From: Oxalicibacterium faecigallinarum
Lineage (GTDB): Bacteria; Pseudomonadota; Gammaproteobacteria; Burkholderiales; Burkholderiaceae_D
DNA: 64,000 nucleotides
Reading direction: 5' to 3'
Assembly: GCF_014635705.1 (NCBI RefSeq)
Contig: NZ_BMDI01000001.1
Location: 1,566,008 to 1,630,007 of the forward strand
Both the position numbers and the translations under genes were made by a program. Numbering within the stretch: the stretch's first letter is position 1; each line of letters starts with the position of its first letter. Below the pieces are notes generated by a model, which saw nothing but the letters and a program-made list of their open reading frames with translations, did no database searches and was not told the origin of the DNA. Shown here piece by piece: positions 26,564-34,341 of this stretch.

Positions 26564-28240
26564 TTATGCTGGCCAATCTACCTCTTTGAAAATTTTATTC
26601 CGCTCACCTTGCTTCTTCCACATTTCTTTTGCAGTCAAATAATCACTGTCCGAAACTATTTTTTTCATGCGTGCAATCCAAAACTTTGCTTCTTCCGATT
26701 GATGATTCAATGTTAGAACGGTTACAAATTTATGAACAAAAAGCGCGTTAGGAAATAAGGAGACCATTTGTCGCATCCAAACAATCTCTTGAAAATCCAT
26801 GCCCTCGTAAGGCTCTATCCTTGCGTAGAGAATATAGTTCTTCCAGAGAGTCAAAAAAAACACATCTGGAGGCGTCTTAGTCGAAGTAATTTCAAACCTG
26901 TACAGCTCCATTCTTAATAAGTTATAGCTAACTTCAACTCGAGAATAATCTCTGATTAAAACTCCCAGAAAAAATGCAGCGCTAAAAAGAAGTGGAACAA
27001 AAACTAATCCGCTAGATTGAAATATCACCTTGTTTTTCAATCGCACGCATAGCACACCTATCATCAAACCCACTGGAAAAAGAAAGTAAGCATAGTACAA
27101 AGGCAGTTCCAGCATGGCGTGATTACCAACAATCAACAGCGCCAAAATAATCAATGCCTCTTCAGGTGACGTAACCTTATTTATCTGACGCCAAAGCCAC
27201 CAGCATAGCCCCAAGAAAATAGCGAGACCAATGGGTATTCCACACCATAAAACCAGATCAAGCAGAAGATTATGGGCGTAAGTAAATGGAGAAGGTAGCT
27301 GTGGATGTTCAACAGCGGCTGCAACATGCGCGATAACTGTTTGGTTCCAACCGTAGCCAAACCAAGGCTCTTGCAATGCTGCATCGATAAACAGGCGCCA
27401 CGCAATTGGCCTAAGTTCAGAACTCATCCTTATTACCCCATCAAAGTTATCTGAAAAACCCTTTGAAGCGGATACTTCTGATACAAAAAATACACATAAA
27501 ATGAAGTACACAATGAGTAAAAAGCTCGTCCAAAAAGAAATAATCTGCCGAAAGAATCTTTTCCAGATCAAAGATGCCATAAATAGAATTAGGATCCCGA
27601 TCCACGCGGTACGCGATAGGGTTAATGCGATCCCAAAAAAGAAGCAACAAGATAAAAGTAAAGCTATCCAACCATTTACCTTACCTCTAGCTACGAACCA
27701 GCCAAGGCCAAGCACACCCCATAACAAAAGAGTTGCCATCTGATTCGCCTGCCCTAAATTTCCAAATGGGCGGGATGTTTTTCCGGGGCAAACAAGCTGA
27801 CAGTCAATTAAGTCAAGCCATTGATTTAATTGAAAAAACAAAGAAATCACACAAGCATACGTAATCGCAAGAAAAAGCGTATCCATACAACTATGAGCTT
27901 GGGTGCGCTCCCACTGTGACGCGACTAAAACACTAAGAAAGAAACCAAAAAGATAAAAGAAAGCCAACCAGGCGTTCTGAAGCTGCAATGTCCCTGAGCC
28001 AAAAAAATACTGCGCCCAGGGCAGCAGACATAGACCTGCAATCGCAACAGCAAAAGCATACCAATCAATTTGCTTTGAACGACATGCAATAAAAACCGCT
28101 AAAACTAAAAGGTTGATTGCCATCCAAGCATCTGCATGAAATGCAGTCCAGGGACGGTGATGATTAGGCATTACCCATGTCAATGCCAATCCAATTGGTA
28201 ATAACAGGAGAAATAAGCGTGAAAGACGCGGGAGATGCAT
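26564..28240 (-). CDS. O-antigen ligase-like pilin glycosyltransferase (PglL/Wzy_C family)
   Basis: About 558 residues with roughly a dozen membrane helices and a large periplasmic loop. The loop carries WFGYGWNQTV and YAHNLLLDLVLWCGIP, the His/Asn region conserved in PglL and WaaL ligases. The C-terminal ~130 residues form a soluble region as in the Wzy_C_2 group. PglL enzymes move an oligosaccharide from undecaprenyl pyrophosphate onto pilin Ser/Thr. It lies directly downstream of pilA in the same direction, but a terminator separates them. The gene is clearly more AT-rich than its neighbours, hinting at transfer. I start at the ATG at 28240. Confidence 0.85.
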   Translation of the reverse strand: MHLPRLSRLFLLLLPIGLALTWVMPNHHRPWTAFHADAWMAINLLVLAVFIACRSKQIDWYAFAVAIAGLCLLPWAQYFFGSGTLQLQNAWLAFFYLFGFFLSVLVASQWERTQAHSCMDTLFLAITYACVISLFFQLNQWLDLIDCQLVCPGKTSRPFGNLGQANQMATLLLWGVLGLGWFVARGKVNGWIALLLSCCFFFGIALTLSRTAWIGILILFMASLIWKRFFRQIISFWTSFLLIVYFILCVFFVSEVSASKGFSDNFDGVIRMSSELRPIAWRLFIDAALQEPWFGYGWNQTVIAHVAAAVEHPQLPSPFTYAHNLLLDLVLWCGIPIGLAIFLGLCWWLWRQINKVTSPEEALIILALLIVGNHAMLELPLYYAYFLFPVGLMIGVLCVRLKNKVIFQSSGLVFVPLLFSAAFFLGVLIRDYSRVEVSYNLLRMELYRFEITSTKTPPDVFFLTLWKNYILYARIEPYEGMDFQEIVWMRQMVSLFPNALFVHKFVTVLTLNHQSEEAKFWIARMKKIVSDSDYLTAKEMWKKQGERNKIFKEVDWPA

Positions 28241-28254
28241 ATCAAACCAAATAG

Positions 28255-28280
28255 AAAAAGGCACCCAAGAAGGTGCCTTT
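28255..28280 (-). terminator. Terminator after pilA
   Basis: Stem AAAGGCACC / GGTGCCTTT (28257-28265, 28272-28280), loop of six, with the U-run on the minus strand. It ends the pilA message and would attenuate transcription into the ligase gene. Confidence 0.88.
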
Positions 28281-28300
28281 ATACACAAACTCTTAAAAAA

Positions 28301-28762
28301 TTAAGTTTTTGGTAAAAATTTAGTAGCAACCGTACTGCTAGGCGAAATCGTCCAGATAAGGCCTGCTGGAGTACAGTTAGCATTGTAAATAATGGTCTGA
28401 CCTGAAGTAATGGCACTGCCAACATCCTTCATGGCAATTGTCACTGTAGCCGCAGAAGCCGAAGTAGCAGCTGCCGTTACAGAGGTAGTGTATGTGCCAC
28501 TAATATCTGTGGCAGTCGGCAAACCCAGTGATGTATTCAGGTCTGAATTGGTGGCCAAACTACCTTCGCTACAAGCAACGCCTATGGCTGTACGAGCTGG
28601 CGCCGAAAGGCTAACTGCTTCCTGGACCTTTGCCTTGACGGTGTAATCCTGATATGCGGGCAACGCTACCGCAGCCAAAATACCAATGATCGCCACAACG
28701 ATCATCAATTCGATCAGCGTAAAACCTTGCTGCGCTTTTTTCATCATCTTCATCGATTGCAT
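28301..28762 (-). CDS. pilA: Type IV pilin major subunit
   Basis: A 153-residue type IVa prepilin. The short basic leader ends at QQG, cut by PilD before [18 protein letters not shown], which gives an N-methyl-Phe first residue and the essential Glu5. A long hydrophobic helix follows, then a globular domain rich in Ala, Thr and Ser. One Cys pair (VACSEG and NANCTP) probably forms disulfides. The Ser/Thr-rich surface suits O-glycosylation by the adjacent ligase. AGGAGA precedes the ATG. The promoter is a near-perfect sigma54 site, implying PilS/PilR control. Confidence 0.95.
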   Translation of the reverse strand: MQSMKMMKKAQQGFTLIELMIVVAIIGILAAVALPAYQDYTVKAKVQEAVSLSAPARTAIGVACSEGSLATNSDLNTSLGLPTATDISGTYTTSVTAAATSASAATVTIAMKDVGSAITSGQTIIYNANCTPAGLIWTISPSSTVATKFLPKT

Positions 28763-28808
28763 TCTTACTCTCCTGAGTCATAGGCGGGAATTGCCATGAC
28801 TTTCCATA

Positions 28809-28825
28809 TTGCAAGCCGCGTGCCA
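28809..28825 (-). promoter_or_regulatory. Sigma54 (-24/-12) promoter of pilA
   Basis: Read on the minus strand: TGGCACGCGGCTTGCAA, matching TGGCAC-N5-TTGC exactly. It lies about 50 bases upstream of the pilA start. Confidence 0.92.
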
Positions 28826-28865
28826 GCCTGAAATTCAAGAAAAATAGTCATAAATGTGAAATTTT

Positions 28866-28913
28866 GTGACGTAAACAGTCACTTTTTTTAGGCGCCACTG
28901 ACAAAAATTGTCA
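28866..28913. promoter_or_regulatory. Paired palindromes upstream of pilA, candidate PilR sites
   Basis: GTGAC-N7-GTCAC at 28866-28882 and TGACAA-N3-TTGTCA at 28899-28913, about 40 to 100 bases upstream of the sigma54 promoter, where an enhancer-binding protein would sit. Both contain TGAC/GTCA cores. Confidence 0.55.
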
Positions 28914-28991
28914 TCTCTGATCACCGGGAAAGACACAAAGTGCACATTTGATTTCACATTGATGACTTGGTGCTTTTTATTTTTGCCGGTG

Positions 28992-29702
28992 CTAGCCTGA
29001 TCGGCGGTGCGCATGCCAAGGGTCGAGAAAGAAGATCGCTTCGCTTTTGCCGATGCCGATCACGTCGCCGTGCACCAATTGGCGCTGTTGATAAATGGGT
29101 ATGCCGTTGACGGTCGTTTCTGTGCCACCGTCCACGTGGGCCAGCGCATATGCATCAGGCAACCGCATGAAGACAGCAACATGCTGCGGTGGCGTACCGA
29201 TGGTAGTGAGGGATTTGGTAAGTACCCATTCCTTACCGACCGATGGGCCGGTAACAATACGCACCAGTGCGGCTGGACTGGCTGCAGGGGGAATAGCTGC
29301 CAAAGGTGGCGGAGCCTCACGCAAATCAAGCATTGCGGGAATTTGGGGTGGCACAGGATTATGTACAGGCGGCACCCGATCCTGCTCGGAGAACTCGATC
29401 ACATAACTACCGAATTCGATCACATCGCCGTCATAAAGCATGCCGTAATCGACACGCTCGCCATTGATGGAACTGCCGTTTGTGCTGTTCAGATCCTCAT
29501 AAAAATACTGAATGGACGTGCGATTGATCACCGCATGCTCCCCACTCACGCTTGGCAAATCGACGATCAGATCATTCCCTGGTTTTCGCCCAATCGTTGT
29601 GCGTTGCCCATATATCTCCAGCTGCCGCACCAATACGCCATCCTTCTTCAGTAACAGAAATGCTGTCCGTTTTTTCTTAGGCATAGGGGATGGGGAATGC
29701 AT
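28992..29702 (-). CDS. FHA-domain protein with two FHA-like regions
   Basis: A 236-residue cytoplasmic protein. The first FHA domain (residues ~15-105) has all phosphothreonine-binding marks: TTIGRKPGNDLIV, SVSGEHAVI and DLNSTNGSSING. A Pro/Ala-rich linker (~115-145) leads to a second, more divergent FHA-like fold (LTTIGTPPQHVAVF, then TTVNGIPIYQQRQLVHGDVIGIG). It is encoded 55 bases downstream of a PP2C phosphatase in the same direction, so the two likely work on the same phosphorylated partner. No kinase is encoded nearby. Start could be six codons later. Confidence 0.88.
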   Translation of the reverse strand: MHSPSPMPKKKRTAFLLLKKDGVLVRQLEIYGQRTTIGRKPGNDLIVDLPSVSGEHAVINRTSIQYFYEDLNSTNGSSINGERVDYGMLYDGDVIEFGSYVIEFSEQDRVPPVHNPVPPQIPAMLDLREAPPPLAAIPPAASPAALVRIVTGPSVGKEWVLTKSLTTIGTPPQHVAVFMRLPDAYALAHVDGGTETTVNGIPIYQQRQLVHGDVIGIGKSEAIFFLDPWHAHRRSG

Positions 29703-29757
29703 CGGATCTGCTGCCCGGTTTTATTGGGGATATACCAACGTTAAACGCCAATCTGCA

Positions 29758-30579
29758 TCAGATCGACAACCAGTTCTTCAGTCGATCAATCGTACCGATT
29801 TGCGGCGACTTGCTACAGCTTTGCACCTGCGCCACCAGAACGGAGATATTGTCGCGTCCACCTTGCTGATTGGCTGCATGCACCAAGGCTTCGGCCAGCA
29901 GTTCCAGATCATCCGTATCGGCCTGCAGCATGGCGGTCATGACATCAGCGTCCAGCATGTCGGACAAGCCATCCGAACACAATAGATACAGATCGCCCTC
30001 TTGCACGACATGATCACTGATCTCGGTGTCTATATATGCAGCGACACCCAATGCACGCGTAATCAGGTTTTTGTTAGGAGCGAAACGCCCCCAGTCGGGT
30101 GGTACCAGCCCTGCATCGATTTGCTCCTGCACCTGTGAATGATCGTGCGTCAATTGAGTAAGCACTCCCTGACGAAAGCGATAGCAGCGCGAATCGCCCA
30201 GATGCGCCAGCACCACGCGATCATGGTCGAACAATGCGGCAACCAGCGTCGTGCCCATGCCGCGATAGGCAGGCTCGGCGAGCGCGGCATTCAGAATGTG
30301 GTCGTTTGCCGCACCAACCACTTCACGCATGATTTTTTGCAATTGCAGAATGCTTGCCGGCCCTTCCCTACTTAAAGGGGCCAGTCGTTGCACGAGTTCC
30401 GCCCGCACGAATTCCGTTGCAAGACGGCTTGCCACCTCACCGGCGTTGTAACCACCCATACCGTCCGCCAGCACCAGCACATTGCAAGCTTCATCAAAGG
30501 CAATGGCGTCCTCATTATGCGTACGCACCAATCCTGTATCAGTTTTTGCAGCGAACTTGAGCACGACGCTTGGTGTCAT
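29758..30579 (-). CDS. PP2C-family serine/threonine phosphatase
   Basis: A 273-residue PPM phosphatase that removes phosphate from Ser/Thr of protein substrates using two Mn or Mg ions. Motifs in order: TGLVRTHNEDAIAFDEA, LADGMGGYNAGEVASRLA, LAHLGDSRCYRFRQG, YLLCSDGLSDMLD and GGRDNISVLVAQV, giving all metal-binding aspartates. Soluble, full length. Cotranscribed with the FHA protein downstream; paired PP2C and FHA genes are often seen with a Hanks-type kinase or a type VI secretion locus, neither of which is in the window. Confidence 0.93.
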   Translation of the reverse strand: MTPSVVLKFAAKTDTGLVRTHNEDAIAFDEACNVLVLADGMGGYNAGEVASRLATEFVRAELVQRLAPLSREGPASILQLQKIMREVVGAANDHILNAALAEPAYRGMGTTLVAALFDHDRVVLAHLGDSRCYRFRQGVLTQLTHDHSQVQEQIDAGLVPPDWGRFAPNKNLITRALGVAAYIDTEISDHVVQEGDLYLLCSDGLSDMLDADVMTAMLQADTDDLELLAEALVHAANQQGGRDNISVLVAQVQSCSKSPQIGTIDRLKNWLSI

Positions 30580-30800
30580 GATGAGGGTGAAGACGCAATG
30601 CGATGTTGCGGCTATCTTGTCGTAATGGAATGCATTATGACCTGATTGACCAATTTGCGAATGAAAAAATCAGCAAATTAATCAGCCGAATCAACCAACA
30701 AACCATACGAGACCACCTCATCATCCTTTCGCGAGTCGAGTCTTATAATGTCAGCATGCATCTGGCGTCAAGCTTGCAGCCAGTCAAACCTACTTACACA

Positions 30801-30838
30801 AGGAGAACGATACGGGTAAGCCGTATCGATAAGACATG
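30801..30838 (+). promoter_or_regulatory. Ribosome site with hairpin spacer before the HDAC-like gene
   Basis: A strong AGGAG lies at 30801-30805, 30 bases before the ATG at 30836, too far for direct use. The spacer contains a perfect 8-5-8 hairpin (CGATACGG, GTAAG, CCGTATCG at 30808-30828). If it folds, the effective distance falls to about nine bases. An in-frame TAA at 30830-30832 rules out an earlier start in this frame. Confidence 0.6.
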
Positions 30839-31768
30839 ACAACACTCATCTATACCCACGAAGCCTGCCTTGATCACAAACCTGGCGAAAGCCATCCTGA
30901 ATCGCCAGAGCGCTTGCGCGCTGTCTTGCGTGCATTGCGCACGCCGGAGTTTGACGATGCCGCATGGCGTGACGCACCAATGGGCACACGCGGGCAAGTG
31001 CTGATGATCCATACAGAGGATTTTGTGGAAGATGTGGAAGATGCCTCGCCGGTACGCGGTTTCATGCCACTGGATGGCGGCGACACCGTCATGTCGCCAG
31101 GCTCGCTGGAAGCCGTCATGCGTTGTGTCGGCGCGGCCTGCGCGGGCGTCGATGTTGTGCTGGGCGATGAGTACCACAATGTTTTCTGCGCAACCCGTCC
31201 ATGCGGCCATCATGCCGAACCGAACAAGGCGATGGGTTTTTGCATCTACAATCAGGCCGCCATCGCCGCTGCCTACGCCTACGATGTGCATAAACTCGAA
31301 CGCGTTGCCGTCATTGATTTCGACGTGCATCACGGTAATGGCACGCAAGCTGCGTTCTACGACCGACCCGAATTGTTCTACGCGTCCAGCCATCAATCGC
31401 ATTTCTACCCCTATTCCGGCCTGGAAACGGAAACCGGCATATCTCACAACATCGTCAACGTCCCGCTGCCGCGTGGCTGCGATTCTGCACTGTTCCGCGA
31501 ACAAATCGCCGCCAAGATGCTGCCAGCGATCCGCGCCTTCAATCCCGAACTGATGATCATCTCGGCGGGTTTCGACGCGCATCACCTCGACCCTCTGGCG
31601 GGGCTGAAACTGCAAGACGACGATTACGACTGGATCACGCGCGAATTGATGAAGATTGCCGATGACACTTGCGATGGGCGTATTGTTTCCATTTTGGAAG
31701 GCGGTTACAGCCTCGAAGGTTTGGCATCCAGCACCGCAGTTCATGTCAAGGCACTCATGGATCATTGA
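30836..31768 (+). CDS. Histone deacetylase-family amidohydrolase (AcuC/APAH-like)
   Basis: A 310-residue zinc hydrolase of the arginase-deacetylase fold. Markers: ESHPESPERLRAVLRAL at the N-terminus, RPCGHHAEPNKAMGFCIYN (catalytic His pair), IDFDVHHGNGTQAAFY (zinc Asp and His), SAGFDAHHLDPLAG (second zinc Asp) and EGGYSLEGL. Bacterial members deacetylate polyamines or acetylated proteins or small molecules. Full length and stand-alone; a good terminator follows. The start is unusual: its only strong Shine-Dalgarno is separated by a hairpin. The substrate is not assignable. Confidence 0.92.
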   Translation: MTTLIYTHEACLDHKPGESHPESPERLRAVLRALRTPEFDDAAWRDAPMGTRGQVLMIHTEDFVEDVEDASPVRGFMPLDGGDTVMSPGSLEAVMRCVGAACAGVDVVLGDEYHNVFCATRPCGHHAEPNKAMGFCIYNQAAIAAAYAYDVHKLERVAVIDFDVHHGNGTQAAFYDRPELFYASSHQSHFYPYSGLETETGISHNIVNVPLPRGCDSALFREQIAAKMLPAIRAFNPELMIISAGFDAHHLDPLAGLKLQDDDYDWITRELMKIADDTCDGRIVSILEGGYSLEGLASSTAVHVKALMDH

Positions 31769-31797
31769 GCTCGCAACATTGCAGCAAGATCAAACGT

Positions 31798-31826
31798 AAA
31801 AATGGCGACACACAGTCGCCATTTTT
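31798..31826 (+). terminator. Terminator after the HDAC-like gene
   Basis: Stem AAAAATGGCGAC / GTCGCCATTTTT (31798-31809, 31815-31826) with a five-base loop. Confidence 0.9.
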
Positions 31827-32026
31827 ATTTATCCGACTTGGACGTCGCATCAATACTTCCCCAACCCGTTATCGTTTTCATCCCAACATAACGAATCAAA
31901 ATGGCATTGCCATTCAATTAATGTTGCGGCCTAACCACAACATTTGACAACACCCTCATCTCTACGCAAACCCGCATCAATACTGGATTTATCTGATTTC
32001 TTACGTCTTCTTTACGCACACATTGA

Positions 32027-32070
32027 TTGCTGCCGACACGGTCGCAAAATATAATTGATAATAATTCGCA
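32027..32070 (+). promoter_or_regulatory. Promoter with overlapping Fur box for the first TonB receptor
   Basis: TTGCTG (-35, 32027-32032), 17 bases, TATAAT (-10, 32050-32055). Directly after it lies TGATAATAATTCGCA (32056-32070), which matches the 7-1-7 Fur site TGATAATnATTATCA at all but two arm positions. This predicts repression by iron. Confidence 0.75.
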
Positions 32071-32142
32071 TTTATTAAAAGAAATATCTTAGGTATTTCA
32101 CATTCGCTTTTTCAAGCGCTTTTCCCACCACAAGGATTTTTC

Positions 32143-34341
32143 ATGGCATCCCGCACGCCGTCGCTGCTCAAACCAACACTTATCGCCTGCGCCATTCAGG
32201 CAGCACTACCGATCCTGATCGGCACGGCTTACGCCCAGACCACTGAAGCCACCACCACGCAACTGGAAGAAATTACGGTCACCTCCAGCGCAGATGCATC
32301 GGCTGAAGGCCTGTCCAAAGCATATTCAGGAGGCCAAGTCGCGCGCGGTGGGCGTGCTGGTATTTTGGGCACCCAAGATAATATGGATACGCCATTTTCC
32401 ATTACGAGCTATACCAACGAACTAATTAAAAACCAGAATGCCCGCAGTGTTGCGGATGTTGTGCAGAACGATCCGGCTGTACGCGTTTCACGTGGCTTCG
32501 GCAATTTTCAAGAGCTGTATGTTATTCGTGGCTTCCCTGTCTACTCGGATGACGTTGCTTACAACGGATTGTATGGGATGCTTCCGCGTCAATTTGTAGC
32601 GACTGAACTAATTGAGCGTGTAGAAGTATTCAGAGGAGCAAACACATTCCTTAACGGAGCGGCACCTGCTGGAAGCGGCATTGGAGGAGCAATTAATCTT
32701 CTGCCAAAACGTGCGGCTAACGAGGCGCTGACCCAAGCAACTCTGGGATTCGAAGGACGTGGGCAGGTATATGGTGCACTGGATTTGTCTCGCCGTTTTG
32801 GACCTGATCAAAGCACAGGGATTCGACTAAACGCGGCAAAAAGAGAGGGGGAAACAGGCGTTCAAAACGAAGAAAGAAAACTTGACGTTTTGGCGATTGG
32901 ACTCGACTGGCGCAATCGTAACACCCGATTATCTGCCGACATTGGCTATCAAAAGCATCGCTTAGATCGTCCGCAACCAAGCGTTACGCCGGTCGGCGGA
33001 ATTCCCAACGCACCCGATGCATCCAAGAACTTTGGGCAGCCTTGGACCTTTTCTGAAGAAAAAGACGTATTCGGAACATTTCGCGGAGAACTTGACCTTA
33101 GCGATTCATTAACTGCATGGGGGGCAATTGGTATTCGAAATGGTGATGAATACAACTCTTTAGCCAATCCTCGCTCCACCGCATCAGGCGCGCTTACAAC
33201 CAGCCGATTTGATAACGTCCGTGAAGAAACTGCCAAAACAGCTGAAATCGGCATACGTGGGCAATTCAACACTGGCAATGTAAAGCACAAAATCAGCGTA
33301 TCTGCAGCAACATTTTCTTTGGAAAAAAGAAACGCCTTTGCAACTAGTGCGGCAATCGTACCGGCTTCCAACTTGTATGAGTTTGTTCCAGCGCCAGCAC
33401 CAGCAATTACAGCAACAGGCAATATGACAAATCCGGTTGTTCAAGCAAAAGATCGTACTTCAAGTATCGCAATCGCAGATACCATGGCATTTATCAATGA
33501 GCGTCTATTGGTGACTGTAGGAGCCCGTCACCAAACAATTGAGAGCGAAACTTTCGACTACAACACTGGCACCTCAAACAACAATCGTTATAGCAAAGGA
33601 CGTATCACTCCTGTTGCAGGCATTGTGTATAAAGCAAACGAAAAAATTTCTGTTTATGCAAATTACATTGAAGCACTTGTAAAGGGCGCTGCGGCTCCCG
33701 CAACTGATGGGGGGCAAGCTGTATTAAACGCTGGTCAAGTACTTGCTCCATATCAGTCAAAACAAACGGAAATCGGACTGAAATACGATGCAAAAACATT
33801 TGGTGCAAGCATCGCCGCATACAGAACTAAACGTCCTAACGCATACGTACAGAATCTGGTGTTCGCATTAAATGGCGAACAAAAAAATCAAGGCATTGAA
33901 TTATCTATTTATGGAGAACCATTAAAAGGGCTGCGTCTTCTCGGTGGCGTAACTTATATGGATGCCAAACAGGAAAAAACTGCTGGTGGTACCTATGATG
34001 GAAAAAAAGTAATCGGAATACCAGATGTTCAAGCAAATGTTGGCGCGGAATGGAATGTTCCGGGAATCAACGGCCTTGCAGTCACAGGACGCGTTGTCTA
34101 CACAGACTCTCAGTATGCAACGCAGGATAATTCTTTAAGTATTCCATCATGGACACGCTTAGATGTCGGCGCACGTTATCTCACAGAAATTGGAGGAAAG
34201 CTGGTTACTTGGCGAGCACGTGTTGACAATGTGACTGATCGTAACTACTGGGCTGCTGTCGGCGGAGCATCCGTGACTAACAACTACTTGGTTCTCGGTG
34301 CTCCACGTACCATCAGCCTCACCGCCTCAGTCGACTTCTGA
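32143..34341 (+). CDS. TonB-dependent siderophore receptor
   Basis: A 732-residue outer-membrane receptor. A signal peptide ends near GTAYAQ, followed by a TonB box-like EEITVTSS, the plug domain (DNMDTPFSITSYTNELI to ERVEVFRGANTFLNGAAPAGSGIGGAINLLPKR) and a beta barrel ending in the typical Phe (LTASVDF). There is no N-terminal signalling domain, so it transports without controlling a sigma factor. AAGGA precedes the ATG; a Fur box lies upstream. Its stop overlaps the next start (TGATG). The barrel part is more AT-rich than the plug and flanking genes. The ligand is unknown. Confidence 0.92.
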   Translation: MASRTPSLLKPTLIACAIQAALPILIGTAYAQTTEATTTQLEEITVTSSADASAEGLSKAYSGGQVARGGRAGILGTQDNMDTPFSITSYTNELIKNQNARSVADVVQNDPAVRVSRGFGNFQELYVIRGFPVYSDDVAYNGLYGMLPRQFVATELIERVEVFRGANTFLNGAAPAGSGIGGAINLLPKRAANEALTQATLGFEGRGQVYGALDLSRRFGPDQSTGIRLNAAKREGETGVQNEERKLDVLAIGLDWRNRNTRLSADIGYQKHRLDRPQPSVTPVGGIPNAPDASKNFGQPWTFSEEKDVFGTFRGELDLSDSLTAWGAIGIRNGDEYNSLANPRSTASGALTTSRFDNVREETAKTAEIGIRGQFNTGNVKHKISVSAATFSLEKRNAFATSAAIVPASNLYEFVPAPAPAITATGNMTNPVVQAKDRTSSIAIADTMAFINERLLVTVGARHQTIESETFDYNTGTSNNNRYSKGRITPVAGIVYKANEKISVYANYIEALVKGAAAPATDGGQAVLNAGQVLAPYQSKQTEIGLKYDAKTFGASIAAYRTKRPNAYVQNLVFALNGEQKNQGIELSIYGEPLKGLRLLGGVTYMDAKQEKTAGGTYDGKKVIGIPDVQANVGAEWNVPGINGLAVTGRVVYTDSQYATQDNSLSIPSWTRLDVGARYLTEIGGKLVTWRARVDNVTDRNYWAAVGGASVTNNYLVLGAPRTISLTASVDF

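Larger units (their letters stand above)
31769..32142. other. Intergenic region before the iron-uptake island
   Basis: A 374-base stretch with no gene. Its left end holds the terminator of the deacetylase gene and its right end the promoter and Fur box of the first TonB receptor. The middle is AT-rich and shows nothing else I can support. Confidence 0.6.

Noticed and set aside
30794-31765. Open frame of 323 codons opposite the HDAC-like gene
   Set aside because: Antisense shadow; His/Cys-rich and without a start signal.
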